From: UBA11373 sp035291545
GTDB lineage: Bacteria; Actinomycetota; Acidimicrobiia; Spongiisociales; UBA11373
Direction of reading: 5' to 3'
DNA length: 8,944 nucleotides
Assembly (NCBI GenBank): GCA_035291545.1
Contig: DATDRW010000075.1
Span: 1 to 8,944 of the forward strand
Of the stretch, positions 1 through 7,118 are shown one piece after another. A program made the translations under genes and the position numbers. Below the pieces are notes generated by a model. The model saw only the letters and a list, made by a program, of their open reading frames with translations. It was not told the DNA's origin and ran no database searches. How positions within the stretch are numbered: position 1 is the first letter of the stretch; each line of letters begins with the position of its first letter.

Positions 1-63
1 GGCGGCGACGACGAGGGCGAGCGCGGCGATGGCTGCCAGCGCGGCGAGTCGCGGTTGGTTCAT
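1..63 (-). CDS. Start of an exported protein (partial, runs off left edge)
   Basis: Only the first 21 codons are present. The start is an ATG at 63-61 preceded by a good ribosome binding site, AAAGGAA at 75-69, with 5 nt spacing. The translation MNQPRLAALAAIAALALVVA is a short basic N-terminus followed by a continuous Ala/Leu/Val core, which is the n- and h-region of a Sec signal peptide or a first membrane segment. No cleavage site or lipobox has appeared by the edge. It lies 43 bp downstream of the cupredoxin gene on the same strand, so the two are probably co-transcribed and may both act outside the membrane. The mature domain is outside the window, so function cannot be named. Confidence 0.7.
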   Translation of the reverse strand, partial: MNQPRLAALAAIAALALVVAA

Positions 64-106
64 TGGGGTTCCTTTCGGGGTGGTTGGTTGTTTCGGGGCT
101 ATCGGG

Positions 107-589
107 TCACGGGCTGACCGTGATCGAGCCGGACATGGCTGCGCCGTGGACACTGCAGAAGTAGGTGAAGGTGCCAGGGACGTTGAACATGTGATAGAAG
201 AACGTCCCCGAGGACGTATTCCCGGAGTCCCAAGTTTCCGCGCTGGAGGGGTCGCTGGTGGTGGTGTGGGTGCCCTGCTGGAACGACCACCCCACGGTGG
301 CGCCTGGCAAGACCGTCCGGCTTGCGGGGCTGAACATGTTGTTGGTGACCACGATGCAGCCCGGGCACGGGTTGGTGGTGGTCGTGGTGGGGCCGGTGGT
401 GGTCGTCGTGGCCGCCGTGGTCGTGGTGGTGGCGGTGGTGGTGGTTGCCGCGGCCGTGGTGGTGGTGGTCGCCCCGGCCGCGGTTGTCGTGGTCGTGCCG
501 GCGGCGGTGGTCTCGGTGGCGTCATCGTCGCCGCAGGCGATGGCGACGAGTCCGATGACGAGACTCAGGATGGCAATGCGCGTCTTCAT
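107..589 (-). CDS. Cupredoxin (plastocyanin-like) lipoprotein
   Basis: 160 residues. Residues 1-18 are a signal peptide with a hydrophobic core ILSLVIGLVAIA, and Cys19 follows it as a likely lipid-anchored cysteine (AIAC is an acceptable lipobox). Residues 24-72 are an almost pure Thr/Ala linker. The folded domain begins near Pro74 with a CPGC pair (Cys75, Cys78) and ends at 160. The type 1 copper ligands are visible: His108 in GTHTTT, Cys145 and His148 in FCSVH, and Met152 in GAAM. This C-x2-H-x3-M spacing is the small blue-copper pattern of single-domain actinobacterial cupredoxins. The likely role is one-electron transfer or copper handling at the outer face of the membrane; the redox partner is unknown. 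The ATG at 589-587 has GAGGGG at 599-594 upstream. The gene lies 87 bp after the GAPDH gene and 43 bp before another exported protein. Confidence 0.88.
   Translation of the reverse strand: MKTRIAILSLVIGLVAIACGDDDATETTAAGTTTTTAAGATTTTTAAATTTTATTTTTAATTTTTGPTTTTTNPCPGCIVVTNNMFSPASRTVLPGATVGWSFQQGTHTTTSDPSSAETWDSGNTSSGTFFYHMFNVPGTFTYFCSVHGAAMSGSITVSP
374..511 (-). repeat. Thr/Ala low-complexity tract (linker of the cupredoxin)
   Basis: Residues 27-72 of the cupredoxin are built from runs of four to six Thr codons, mostly ACC and ACG, broken by Ala codons. On the plus strand this reads as stretches of gtggtggtcgt. It encodes a flexible spacer between lipid anchor and copper domain, of the kind that is often O-glycosylated in actinobacteria. 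The near-repeat DNA could change in length by slippage without breaking the frame. It is not a mobile or tandem-repeat element. Confidence 0.75.
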
Positions 590-593
590 GGTT

Positions 594-599
594 CCCCTC
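594..599 (-). promoter_or_regulatory. Ribosome binding site of the cupredoxin gene
   Basis: On the minus strand GAGGGG is followed by AACC and then the ATG, a 4-nt spacing. It fixes the start at 589. The 87-bp gap 590-676 otherwise shows no convincing terminator or -10 element; a short inverted repeat CGTTC/GAACG (623-627 and 634-638) has no T-run after it. Confidence 0.55.
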
Positions 600-676
600 G
601 CGATCTCGTCGATCGGCCGCCCCGTTCATCGTGGAACGAGCCGGAGCCTGGAAAGGTTCCCGGGAGGGGGGCGAGG

Positions 677-1683
<1,007 letters not shown>

Positions 1684-1687
<4 letters not shown>

Positions 1688-2721
1688 GCCGGGCTCCGGT
1701 CGAACGTGGCCAGGAGGGCGATGGCGTCGACGACCCGGGCGGCATATCCCCATCCGTTGTCGAACCAGGTGACGCATTTGAGCAGGGTCCCGTCGACCAC
1801 CATCGTCGCCAGACCGTCCCATACCGCCGAATGGGTGTTGCCGATCACGTCGCTCGACACGATCGGGTCCTCGGTGTATTCGATGACCTGGGATGCGTGG
1901 GCCGCCTCACGGACGGCTGCGTTGACCGCAGCCGGGTCGGTGCTCCGCCCGAGGAAGGCCACGAGGTCGATGTTCGATCCGTCGGCCACCGGGACGTTGA
2001 GCGCCATTCCCGAGAGCTTCCCGGCGAACTGCGGAAGCGCCTGCTCGATGATCTCGGCCGAGTTGGTGCTCGCCGGGATGATGTTCTCGGCGGCCGCCCG
2101 GCTCATCCGGAATTCGCCCCCGGGGACGTCGGCGAGTCGCTGTTCGTTGGTGTAGGCGTGGACGACCGTGAACAGGGCGCGTTCCACTCCGAAGTTCTCG
2201 TCGAGGATCTTGAGGATGGGGGCGAGGGCGTTCGAGGAGTTCGAACCCAGCGCCAGCATGCGGTCTTCGCGGCCGAGCAGATGGTCGTTGGCGCCCATGA
2301 TCACGGTTTCCATGTCGCCGGGGTTCTCCGGGGTAGAGGCGAGGATGACCCGCTTGGCCCCGCGCTCGAGGTGCCGGGCACAGTCGAGGGCGGTGCGGTG
2401 CTTGCGGGTGGCCTGGACCACGATGTCGACCCCGAGGCCGGCCCAGTCGACGTCGCCGGGATTGGGGTCGGCAAGCATCGGGATGCGCCGCCCGCCGATC
2501 ACGAGGCGTCCATCGATGAAGGAGACGTCCTCGGGGTAGCGCCCGAAGATCGTGTCGTACTCCAGCAGATAGGCGAGTGCTGCCGGATCGGCGATGTCGA
2601 CGATGGCCGCCACCTCGATGTCGGGGCGGTTGCGCACCTGGCGAAAGACGTTCCGCCCGATGCGGCCGAAACCCATCAGCCCGATGCGGGTGGGTGGGGG
2701 TGCTGCCTGCTGTCGGCCCAT
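1684..2721 (-). CDS. GAPDH paralogue lacking the catalytic cysteine (probable pseudoenzyme)
   Basis: 345 residues, homologous over its whole length to the adjacent GAPDH, with about 10 extra N-terminal residues. The nucleotide-binding motif MGFGRIGR (16-23) and Asp42 are kept, as are His188 in VVHAYTNEQ, SRAAAENIIP and the SSDVIGN segment. The catalytic loop is changed: SCTTNC is replaced by SNSSNA (160-165), so the nucleophilic Cys is Asn161 and the second Cys is Ala165. Phosphate-site residues are also lost: the Arg of GMAMRVP is Asn242 and the STG glycine is Asn220. HKDFRR has become GGEFRM, and the conserved STGVF segment has become ATRKH. Classical dehydrogenase or phosphorylating activity is therefore not expected. 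The frame is intact for the whole fold, so this is a maintained gene and not debris. It may be a non-catalytic subunit of the neighbouring GAPDH, an NAD(H)-binding regulator, or an enzyme of other chemistry. The ATG at 2721 lies 30 bp after the lipoprotein gene. Confidence 0.9.
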
Positions 2722-2729
2722 GACTCACC

Positions 2730-2735
2730 AGGGTA
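2730..2735 (-). promoter_or_regulatory. Putative -10 element (TACCCT) upstream of the GAPDH paralogue
   Basis: On the minus strand TACCCT ends 8 nt before the ATG at 2721, a spacing that would put the transcription start close to or at the start codon. The only Shine-Dalgarno-like bases are GGTGAG just upstream of the ATG, which is weak. No clear -35 element was seen. The gene could instead be read through from the lipoprotein gene 30 bp upstream. Confidence 0.35.
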
Positions 2736-2751
2736 ACGACCGCACGGACGG

Positions 2752-4110
2752 TCACCGACCGCGACGGCGCACCACGGACCGCGGGGCCGTCGGACTCCCC
2801 GCGTCGCCGGTTCCGGCGGTGTCGAGGTCGAAGACGCGGTGGCGGGCCGCCAGCCGGATCACCCCGAGGCCGGACCACCCGTCGGGGAGGGCGGGGGCGA
2901 GGATGGCGGCGCCACCGGTGGCGACGAATTCCACTTCGACGATCCACGGGGTGTCCTCGGCGACCCAGAACGAGAAGCTCTCGACCGAGACGCCGTCGAG
3001 ACGGATCCCCAGGACCGTTGCGAGTGCCGATGGTTCGGGGGTGTAGCCGAGAGCGTTGATCCCGTTGACATGGTGCCGGGTCGTGGTTTCCCCCATGAGC
3101 GGCTGCAGCCCGGCGTCGCCGGCGTCGAGCGGCCAGGAGTCGCAGGCGGCGAGGAGGCTGCGGGCGGCAACGTTGCCGGCGCCGACCACGCTGAAGATTC
3201 CGTCGCCCCGGGCCATGCCGACGGTGCCCGCGATCCGTCGGATCTCGACCACCTGTTCCCCATCGGGACCGACCGTGCGCACGGTGCACGACAGGTCGCC
3301 ACCGGCGGAGATCCCGGAGCGTTCCACGAGCCACGTCCCCGACTCGGCCTCTGCGGTGATGGTGGTCTCGAAGCGATACGACGGCGGTGCGGGGGATCCC
3401 TCGGCATCCGGGGTGGCGGTGAGGGTCGCGATCACTTGCGCCTCGATGTCTTCGGCGAGGTACTGCAGCGGCACGCGGAGATCCACACCCTCCGGGTGCT
3501 CCAGGCCGGCATAGATCACGAGCCGCCCCAGCCGGTAGATCACCGCCGTCTCATGAGCGGGGCTCCCGTCGAGTTCGATGATGAGCCCGATCGCCTCCTC
3601 GCCCACCGAGATCGGGAACTCCTCGGCGGCGAGCGCACCGACCTCGGGAGAGTGCGTGCCGCCGGACCGCTTCACGACGTCCCCTGCGGTGTCGAGGAGA
3701 TAACGATGGGCGAGATCGGCGTCGGCGAGGAGGTCGATCCAGACGTGTGCGAGGCCGGCATCGGTCGTCATCGACGTTGCGACCCCGGTCTCGCGCCCGA
3801 AACCGAGGACGTCTGAGGCGGCATCATCTGTGTCGTATGCGGTCAGGGTGATGAGATCGGCATTGGGGACGATTTCGGATTGACCGGCGGGCAGCATCGC
3901 GGCGAGATCGGCAGTCGTGAGCGGCCGAGCCGTCACGTCGGGCAGCTCGAAGGCCGCCGGTGCCGGCCCGCCGAGGGTCGTCGTGGTCGTCGTCGCCGGG
4001 GTAGCAGAGGCGGCGACGGTGGTCGATCCACCGGTCGCGCACGACGCGGTGAGGACGGCGAGCACACCGGCGGCGCGGCTCAGCCTGTGAATAGCCCTGG
4101 CCGACTCCAT
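2752..4110 (-). CDS. Lipoprotein of unknown function with Thr linker
   Basis: 452 residues from the ATG at 4110-4108. The frame is open further upstream, but this Met gives a proper signal peptide: basic n-region RAIHRLSR, core AAGVLAVL, then LTASC with Cys24 as the lipid-modified residue. A short linker ATPATTTTTTLGG (38-48) follows. The rest is soluble and extracytoplasmic. Residues 55-230 are an alpha/beta-looking domain, and residues 245-430 are a second one rich in beta strands (YRFETTITAEAE, FSFWVAEDTPWIVEVEFVATG), with Cys275 and Cys323 possibly forming a disulfide. That second half recalls the LppX/LprG-type lipid-carrier fold, but only by general strand pattern, so I assign no function. 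The C-terminus is basic (RSVVRRRGR). No Shine-Dalgarno sequence is obvious. It lies 30 bp upstream of the GAPDH paralogue and 56 bp downstream of the SH3-like membrane protein gene. Confidence 0.8.
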   Translation of the reverse strand: MESARAIHRLSRAAGVLAVLTASCATGGSTTVAASATPATTTTTTLGGPAPAAFELPDVTARPLTTADLAAMLPAGQSEIVPNADLITLTAYDTDDAASDVLGFGRETGVATSMTTDAGLAHVWIDLLADADLAHRYLLDTAGDVVKRSGGTHSPEVGALAAEEFPISVGEEAIGLIIELDGSPAHETAVIYRLGRLVIYAGLEHPEGVDLRVPLQYLAEDIEAQVIATLTATPDAEGSPAPPSYRFETTITAEAESGTWLVERSGISAGGDLSCTVRTVGPDGEQVVEIRRIAGTVGMARGDGIFSVVGAGNVAARSLLAACDSWPLDAGDAGLQPLMGETTTRHHVNGINALGYTPEPSALATVLGIRLDGVSVESFSFWVAEDTPWIVEVEFVATGGAAILAPALPDGWSGLGVIRLAARHRVFDLDTAGTGDAGSPTAPRSVVRRRGR

Positions 4111-4122
4111 GACATAGATGTC
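4111..4122. promoter_or_regulatory. Short inverted repeat abutting the lipoprotein start codon
   Basis: GACAT-AG-ATGTC, two perfect 5-bp arms around 2 bp, touches the ATG of the lipoprotein gene. A dimeric repressor site is possible, or it may be chance. No linked regulator gene is in the window. Confidence 0.2.
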
Positions 4123-4123
4123 G

Positions 4124-4158
4124 GGTGGTTGAGGAGATCCCTTGAGCGAAGCCGAACC
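4124..4158. repeat. Candidate dispersed intergenic repeat
   Basis: The sequence begins GGTGGTTGAGGAG and ends GAGCGAAGCCGAACC. Its GGTT...AACC ends and the TTGAG...GCGAAGCCGAA core resemble the short palindromic intergenic repeats (GGTTGAGGAGCGC...CGAAACC type) dispersed in several actinobacterial genomes. Only one copy is in this window, so it cannot be confirmed here. It occupies most of the 56-bp gap between two minus-strand genes. Confidence 0.25.
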
Positions 4159-4166
4159 CGGGAGCG

Positions 4167-5150
4167 CTACCCCTGGCGATTCACCGCGTGCTTCAGCGCC
4201 CACCCCTCGGGTCCCGGGCTGCCCGCCACGTGCACCCAGGAGCCGACCTCACGTTTCACCAGATACCAGGTGCCGGGCTTCATCATGCCGATCACCCGGG
4301 TGTGGTCGGTGAGGTCGAACACCTCGACCTCGCTGAGCACGTACGACCAGTAGGGCATCAGCGCCGGTGGCTCCGCAGGCGCCGGCGGCTGCACCCGGGT
4401 GGGACGGGTCGCCGGTTCGGCAGTCGCCACGGGGAGGGGTTGCGCGGTACCGGTCCCCATCGCCGGGTGTTCGCGGCGGCGCCGGCGGCGCTCCCGAGCC
4501 GCCGCACCGACGAGGCGGGTGAGCACGAGACCCGACACCGAGGCGGCGGCGATGCAACCGCCGAGTGCCCAATACGAGGGCTGGAGACGGCCGAACTGCT
4601 GGCCGAGGATCGTCGCCCCTGCACCGGTGAACACGCCGGCGGCGGCGGCGGCGGCGCCGGTCCACCTGCGGCGGGAGGCGATCGCCCCCAACTGGCCGGC
4701 GAGGCCCCCGATGGCGAGGCCCGCCCCGGTGAGCCCGGCCAGGGTGGCGAGGGGGAAGCGTCCGGTGATCCGCAGCCACGCTTCCGCACGACAACCGTCG
4801 GCGGTCCCGCGGATGCGGAAGAGGCCGACGGCGCGCGGCGCGATGTCGTCGAGGTCGATGGTGGCGGTGAACTCACCCGACGGGGCGGGGTAAGCCGTCG
4901 ACGCCGAGTCCACCTCGATGGGCCCGGCGACGAGGGCGATCCGGGCTGCCGTGGTCCCGGCGGGGGCGGATCCCGAGAAGACGAGCGTGTCACCGGCATC
5001 GAGCTCGAGCGGGTTCCCCAGGCCGTCGATCAGATCGACGGCGACGCCGTTGAAGGTCGCGGTGCACTCGCCTTCCACCGACGCTGCGGCGGGGCCGGCG
5101 ATCACCACCGGCCACCCGAACACCACCAGTGCTGCGAGCAGTCGGCGCAT
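4167..5150 (-). CDS. Membrane protein: extracytoplasmic domain, three membrane segments, C-terminal SH3-like domain
   Basis: 327 residues from the ATG at 5150-5148; the open frame continues upstream but that part lies opposite trmD and rplS and is not credible. Residues 1-23 are a signal peptide (RRLLAALVVFGWPVVIA, cleavage after AAA). Residues 25-130 form an Ig-like or beta-sandwich extracytoplasmic domain with Cys29 and Cys120 as a probable disulfide. Membrane segments are near 132-157, 164-185 and 192-215. The first and third are followed by SRRR (159-162) and RERRRRRREH (219-228), so the positive-inside rule puts the C-terminus in the cytoplasm. A Pro/Ala-rich linker (232-263) leads to an SH3-like domain at 268-322 (VEVFDL, VIGMMKPGTWYLVKREVGSWVHV, EGWALKH). 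I do not recognise the family. It is divergent from trmD with 51 bp between starts. Confidence 0.82.
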   Translation of the reverse strand: MRRLLAALVVFGWPVVIAGPAAASVEGECTATFNGVAVDLIDGLGNPLELDAGDTLVFSGSAPAGTTAARIALVAGPIEVDSASTAYPAPSGEFTATIDLDDIAPRAVGLFRIRGTADGCRAEAWLRITGRFPLATLAGLTGAGLAIGGLAGQLGAIASRRRWTGAAAAAAGVFTGAGATILGQQFGRLQPSYWALGGCIAAASVSGLVLTRLVGAAARERRRRRREHPAMGTGTAQPLPVATAEPATRPTRVQPPAPAEPPALMPYWSYVLSEVEVFDLTDHTRVIGMMKPGTWYLVKREVGSWVHVAGSPGPEGWALKHAVNRQG

Positions 5151-5156
5151 GCGCCG

Positions 5157-5162
5157 ACGATA
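5157..5162 (-). promoter_or_regulatory. Putative leaderless promoter -10 (TATCGT) of the SH3-like membrane protein
   Basis: On the minus strand GGTATCGT is followed by 6 nt (CGGCGC) and the ATG at 5150. No Shine-Dalgarno sequence is present. A TANNNT hexamer this close to the start places the transcript 5' end on or next to the start codon. The same GTATCGT occurs in the same place before lepB and the crotonase gene. A -35 match is weak. Confidence 0.5.
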
Positions 5163-5189
5163 CCAAGCGGCTCGGTGGGTCCGAGGCGA

Positions 5190-5195
5190 TACCCT
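5190..5195 (+). promoter_or_regulatory. Putative leaderless promoter -10 (TACCCT) of trmD
   Basis: TACCCT ends 6 nt before the GTG start of trmD. No Shine-Dalgarno sequence occurs in between, only CCGGGG. This fits leaderless initiation from a dedicated trmD promoter, sharing a 51-bp divergent region with the minus-strand gene. Confidence 0.45.
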
Positions 5196-5201
5196 CCGGG
5201 G

Positions 5202-5894
5202 GTGCGCATCGTCGTCGTCACGCTTTTTCCCGATTTCTTCACCGGCCCGCTCGGCATCGGCATCGTCGGGCGGGCGATCGCCGACGGGCTGGTGTCGGTG
5301 GACACGGTCGACGTCCGCTCGTACGGCATCGGGGCCTATCGCCAGGTCGACGACGCCCCCTTTGGGGGTGGTCCGGGCATGGTGATGATGATCGAGCCCC
5401 TGGCTCAGGCGCTGGCGCCGCTTGCCGACAGCCACCGTGTCCTGCTCACGCCCGCAGGGGCGCCCCTGGTACAGGCGACCCTCGACCAATGGGCTCGCTT
5501 GGGCGCGCTCACCCTGGTGTGCGGGAGATACGAGGGTGTCGATGAGCGCGTGGCCGAGCATTTGGTCGACGAGGAGGTGTCGCTCGGCGACTTCGTCCTC
5601 GCCGGCGGCGAGGCGGCAGCACTGGCGATCGTGGAAGGAGTGGTGCGGCTGATTCCGGGAGTAGTCGGCAATCCCGAGTCCACCGCGCAGGAGAGCTTTC
5701 GGAGCGAGGGCCTGCTCGAAGAGCCCCAGTACACCCGGCCCGCCGAGTTCCGCGGATGGCGAGTGCCGGAGGTGCTGCTCTCCGGCGACCACGCCCGCAT
5801 CGCCGCATGGAGGCGTGAGGAGCGACTGCGCCGGACCCGGGAGCGTCGACCCGATCTCCTTCCCGATTTCCAGGAGGACGATTCCGACCGCTAG
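5202..5894 (+). CDS. trmD: tRNA (guanine-37-N1)-methyltransferase
   Basis: 230 residues. It methylates N1 of G37 next to the anticodon, using S-adenosylmethionine, in tRNAs where G37 follows G36, and so limits +1 frameshifting. Family motifs run in order: VTLFPDFF (6-13), DDAPFGGGPGMV (50-61), LTPAG (82-86), CGRYEGVDER (107-116), SLGDFVLAGGE (127-137) and LIPGVVGN (150-157), the last three forming the trefoil-knot SAM site. SF-x3-GLLEEPQYTRP (165-180) and VPEVLLSGDH follow. The position of the E. coli catalytic Asp169 (GLLD) is Glu173, a substitution I recall as normal in many Gram-positive TrmDs. The GTG at 5202 starts the conserved RIVVVTLFP strand; no nearer start exists. It heads the trmD-rplS-lepB run, but rpsP and rimM are not upstream. 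Confidence 0.97.
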   Translation: MRIVVVTLFPDFFTGPLGIGIVGRAIADGLVSVDTVDVRSYGIGAYRQVDDAPFGGGPGMVMMIEPLAQALAPLADSHRVLLTPAGAPLVQATLDQWARLGALTLVCGRYEGVDERVAEHLVDEEVSLGDFVLAGGEAAALAIVEGVVRLIPGVVGNPESTAQESFRSEGLLEEPQYTRPAEFRGWRVPEVLLSGDHARIAAWRREERLRRTRERRPDLLPDFQEDDSDR

Positions 5895-5907
5895 CATCCG
5901 CTGTCGC

Positions 5908-5940
5908 CGGACATCCGTCCGTGCGCTCTTCGGAGGACGG
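5908..5940 (+). promoter_or_regulatory. Possible alternative hairpins in the rplS leader
   Basis: CGGAC (5908-5912) can pair with GTCCG (5917-5921) around a 4-nt loop. Alternatively CCGTCC (5915-5920) can pair with GGACGG (5935-5940), which takes up half of the rplS Shine-Dalgarno sequence GGAGGA (5932-5937). The two pairings share bases 5915-5920 and exclude each other. Seen by eye only; high GC makes chance pairing easy. Confidence 0.25.
5932..5937 (+). promoter_or_regulatory. Ribosome binding site of rplS
   Basis: GGAGGA lies 8 nt before the ATG at 5946. It is the strongest Shine-Dalgarno sequence in the window and fits a highly translated ribosomal protein gene; neighbouring trmD and lepB have none. 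Confidence 0.75.
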
Positions 5941-5945
5941 CTCCC

Positions 5946-6293
5946 ATGAACACGCTCGACCACGTAGAAGCCGCGTTCCTGCGCGACGACATCCCCGTGT
6001 TCGGCCCGGGCGACACCGTCAAGGTCAACGTGCGTGTGGTCGAAGGCGGTCGCGAGCGCATCCAGGCCTTTGAGGGCAACGTCATCGCCCGCGACGGAGG
6101 CGGGTTGCGCGAAACGTTCACGGTGCGCAAGGTGTCGTTCGGGGTCGGGGTGGAGCGGATCTTCCCCGTCCACGCTCCGATCATCGCCTCGATCGAGGTC
6201 GTGCGGAAGGGTGACGTGCGCCGGGCCAAGCTCTACTACCTGCGCGACCGCGTCGGAAGCCGCGCCACCCGGATCAAAGAGAAGCGCGACTAG
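5946..6293 (+). CDS. rplS: 50S ribosomal protein L19
   Basis: 115 residues, the normal length. L19 sits at the 30S-50S interface of the large subunit and contacts 23S rRNA. The sequence carries the family core: FGPGDTVKVNVRVVEG (19-34), RERIQAFEGNVIARDG (36-51), ETFTVRKVSFGVGVERIFP (56-74), the strand around HAPIIASIEVVRKG, and the basic tail RRAKLYYLRDR with ATRIKEKRD at the end. It lies 51 bp after trmD and 42 bp before lepB, the standard order trmD-rplS-lepB. A strong ribosome binding site and a possible leader structure precede it. Confidence 0.98.
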   Translation: MNTLDHVEAAFLRDDIPVFGPGDTVKVNVRVVEGGRERIQAFEGNVIARDGGGLRETFTVRKVSFGVGVERIFPVHAPIIASIEVVRKGDVRRAKLYYLRDRVGSRATRIKEKRD

Positions 6294-6323
6294 CGGTTCT
6301 CGTACCCGAAGCCACCGCGGCAG

Positions 6324-6329
6324 TATCGT
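6324..6329 (+). promoter_or_regulatory. Putative leaderless promoter -10 (TATCGT) of lepB
   Basis: GTATCGT is followed by 6 nt (CGCTCC) and the GTG start of lepB at 6336, with no Shine-Dalgarno sequence between. The whole element lies in the 42-bp gap after rplS, so lepB can probably be transcribed apart from rplS. Confidence 0.5.
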
Positions 6330-6335
6330 CGCTCC

Positions 6336-7037
6336 GTGCATTCCGACCCTCCCGAACCCGACCGCGCCTCCACCGACGGCAGCGATCCATTCGGCGATCC
6401 CGAGGGTATCGAGCACCTGCGCGACGATGCCGAGGCCCGGGGTGAGAAGAAGGACGCTGCCCGCTCCTTCTGGAGAGAACTCCCGATCCTCATCATCGTC
6501 GCCCTCGCGGTGGCGGTCGTCATCAAGACCTTTCTCGTCCAGGCGTTCTTCATTCCCTCGGCCTCGATGCGGGACACGCTGCTCGAGGGTGACCGGGTGA
6601 TGGTGAACAAGCTCGCCTACCGGTTCGGCGAGCCGGAACGCGGGGATGTGATCGTGTTCGATTCGCCGCTGGTTCCCCACGACGGGGGGGAGTCGGTGGT
6701 CGGGTCCATCGTGCGCAACGTCGGGGAGGCCCTCGGCATCAGCACGCCCGATACGGCTCTCATCAAGCGGGTGATCGCCGTCGGCGGCGAGACCATCGAA
6801 ATCCGGGGCGACACCCTGTACGTCGACGGGGTGGCGCTCGATGAGCCGTATCTGCGAGAGGGGTCGCGCATGGATGCGTTCGGCCCGCTCACCATCTCCG
6901 ATGGGGAGGTGTTCGTGATGGGGGACAACCGCAACCAGAGCGAGGACAGCCGGCGGTTCGGTACGATTCCCGTGGGCGACATCATCGGGAGAGCCTTCAT
7001 CCGGGTCTGGCCGCCGAGCCGGTGGGGAGGGCTCTAG
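6336..7037 (+). CDS. lepB: Signal peptidase I
   Basis: 233 residues. It cleaves signal peptides from exported proteins on the outer face of the membrane. An acidic and charged cytoplasmic N-terminus (1-47) precedes one membrane segment at about 49-66 (LPILIIVALAVAVVI). The catalytic serine motif IPSASM follows, with Ser77 as nucleophile, and the general base is Lys144 in ALIKRVIAVGG. Box E, MGDNRNQSEDSR, is at 195-206, and GRAFIRVWP is close to the end. A single N-terminal membrane anchor is the Gram-positive and actinobacterial form. The start is GTG at 6336; the N-terminal 45 residues are poorly conserved in the family, so the start rests on the leaderless-type -10 element just upstream. 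The window encodes at least four exported or lipid-anchored proteins; lipoproteins themselves would use signal peptidase II, not this enzyme. Confidence 0.96.
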   Translation: MHSDPPEPDRASTDGSDPFGDPEGIEHLRDDAEARGEKKDAARSFWRELPILIIVALAVAVVIKTFLVQAFFIPSASMRDTLLEGDRVMVNKLAYRFGEPERGDVIVFDSPLVPHDGGESVVGSIVRNVGEALGISTPDTALIKRVIAVGGETIEIRGDTLYVDGVALDEPYLREGSRMDAFGPLTISDGEVFVMGDNRNQSEDSRRFGTIPVGDIIGRAFIRVWPPSRWGGL

Positions 7038-7101
7038 GCAGGGGCTCCGTCCTGCGGTAAAAGGTGGTGAACACCGGGTCCCGTGGGTTCCGGCTGAGGG
7101 C

Positions 7102-7107
7102 TAAGAT
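7102..7107 (+). promoter_or_regulatory. Possible -10 element (TAAGAT) of the DUF2469 gene
   Basis: TAAGAT is the best -10 match in the 115-bp gap after lepB. It would give a leader of about 39 nt containing the hairpin at 7119-7133 and the ribosome binding site at 7142-7146. No good -35 element was seen. The rest of the gap (7038-7101) holds a weak stem GCAGG/CCTGC (7038-7042 and 7051-7055) without a T-run. Confidence 0.35.
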
Positions 7108-7118
7108 CGGCTTTCCGC

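Noticed and set aside
590..676. Terminator or promoter between gap and the cupredoxin gene.
   Set aside because: Only short imperfect inverted repeats without a T-run, and no convincing -10/-35 pair.
1688..1822. Upstream extension of the gap reading frame.
   Set aside because: It overlaps the 3' end of the paralogue in another frame and has no GAPDH similarity; the family begins at MKIAINGFG.
1907..3334. Minus-strand open frame of 475 codons overlapping the lipoprotein and the GAPDH paralogue in another frame.
   Set aside because: Its product is almost entirely Arg/Pro/Gly/His, the usual out-of-frame composition in such DNA.
2839..3816. Plus-strand open frame opposite the lipoprotein gene.
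   Set aside because: Composition is typical of antisense noise and there is no domain; the minus-strand frame has a signal peptide and lipobox.
5151..6680. Upstream continuation of the SH3-like membrane protein frame through trmD, rplS and lepB on the opposite strand.
   Set aside because: It is only an absence of stop codons; the true start is set by the signal peptide and the -10 element next to 5150.
7038..7060. GCAGG/CCTGC stem after lepB as a Rho-independent terminator.
   Set aside because: A 5-bp stem with an 8-nt loop and no T-run; too weak.
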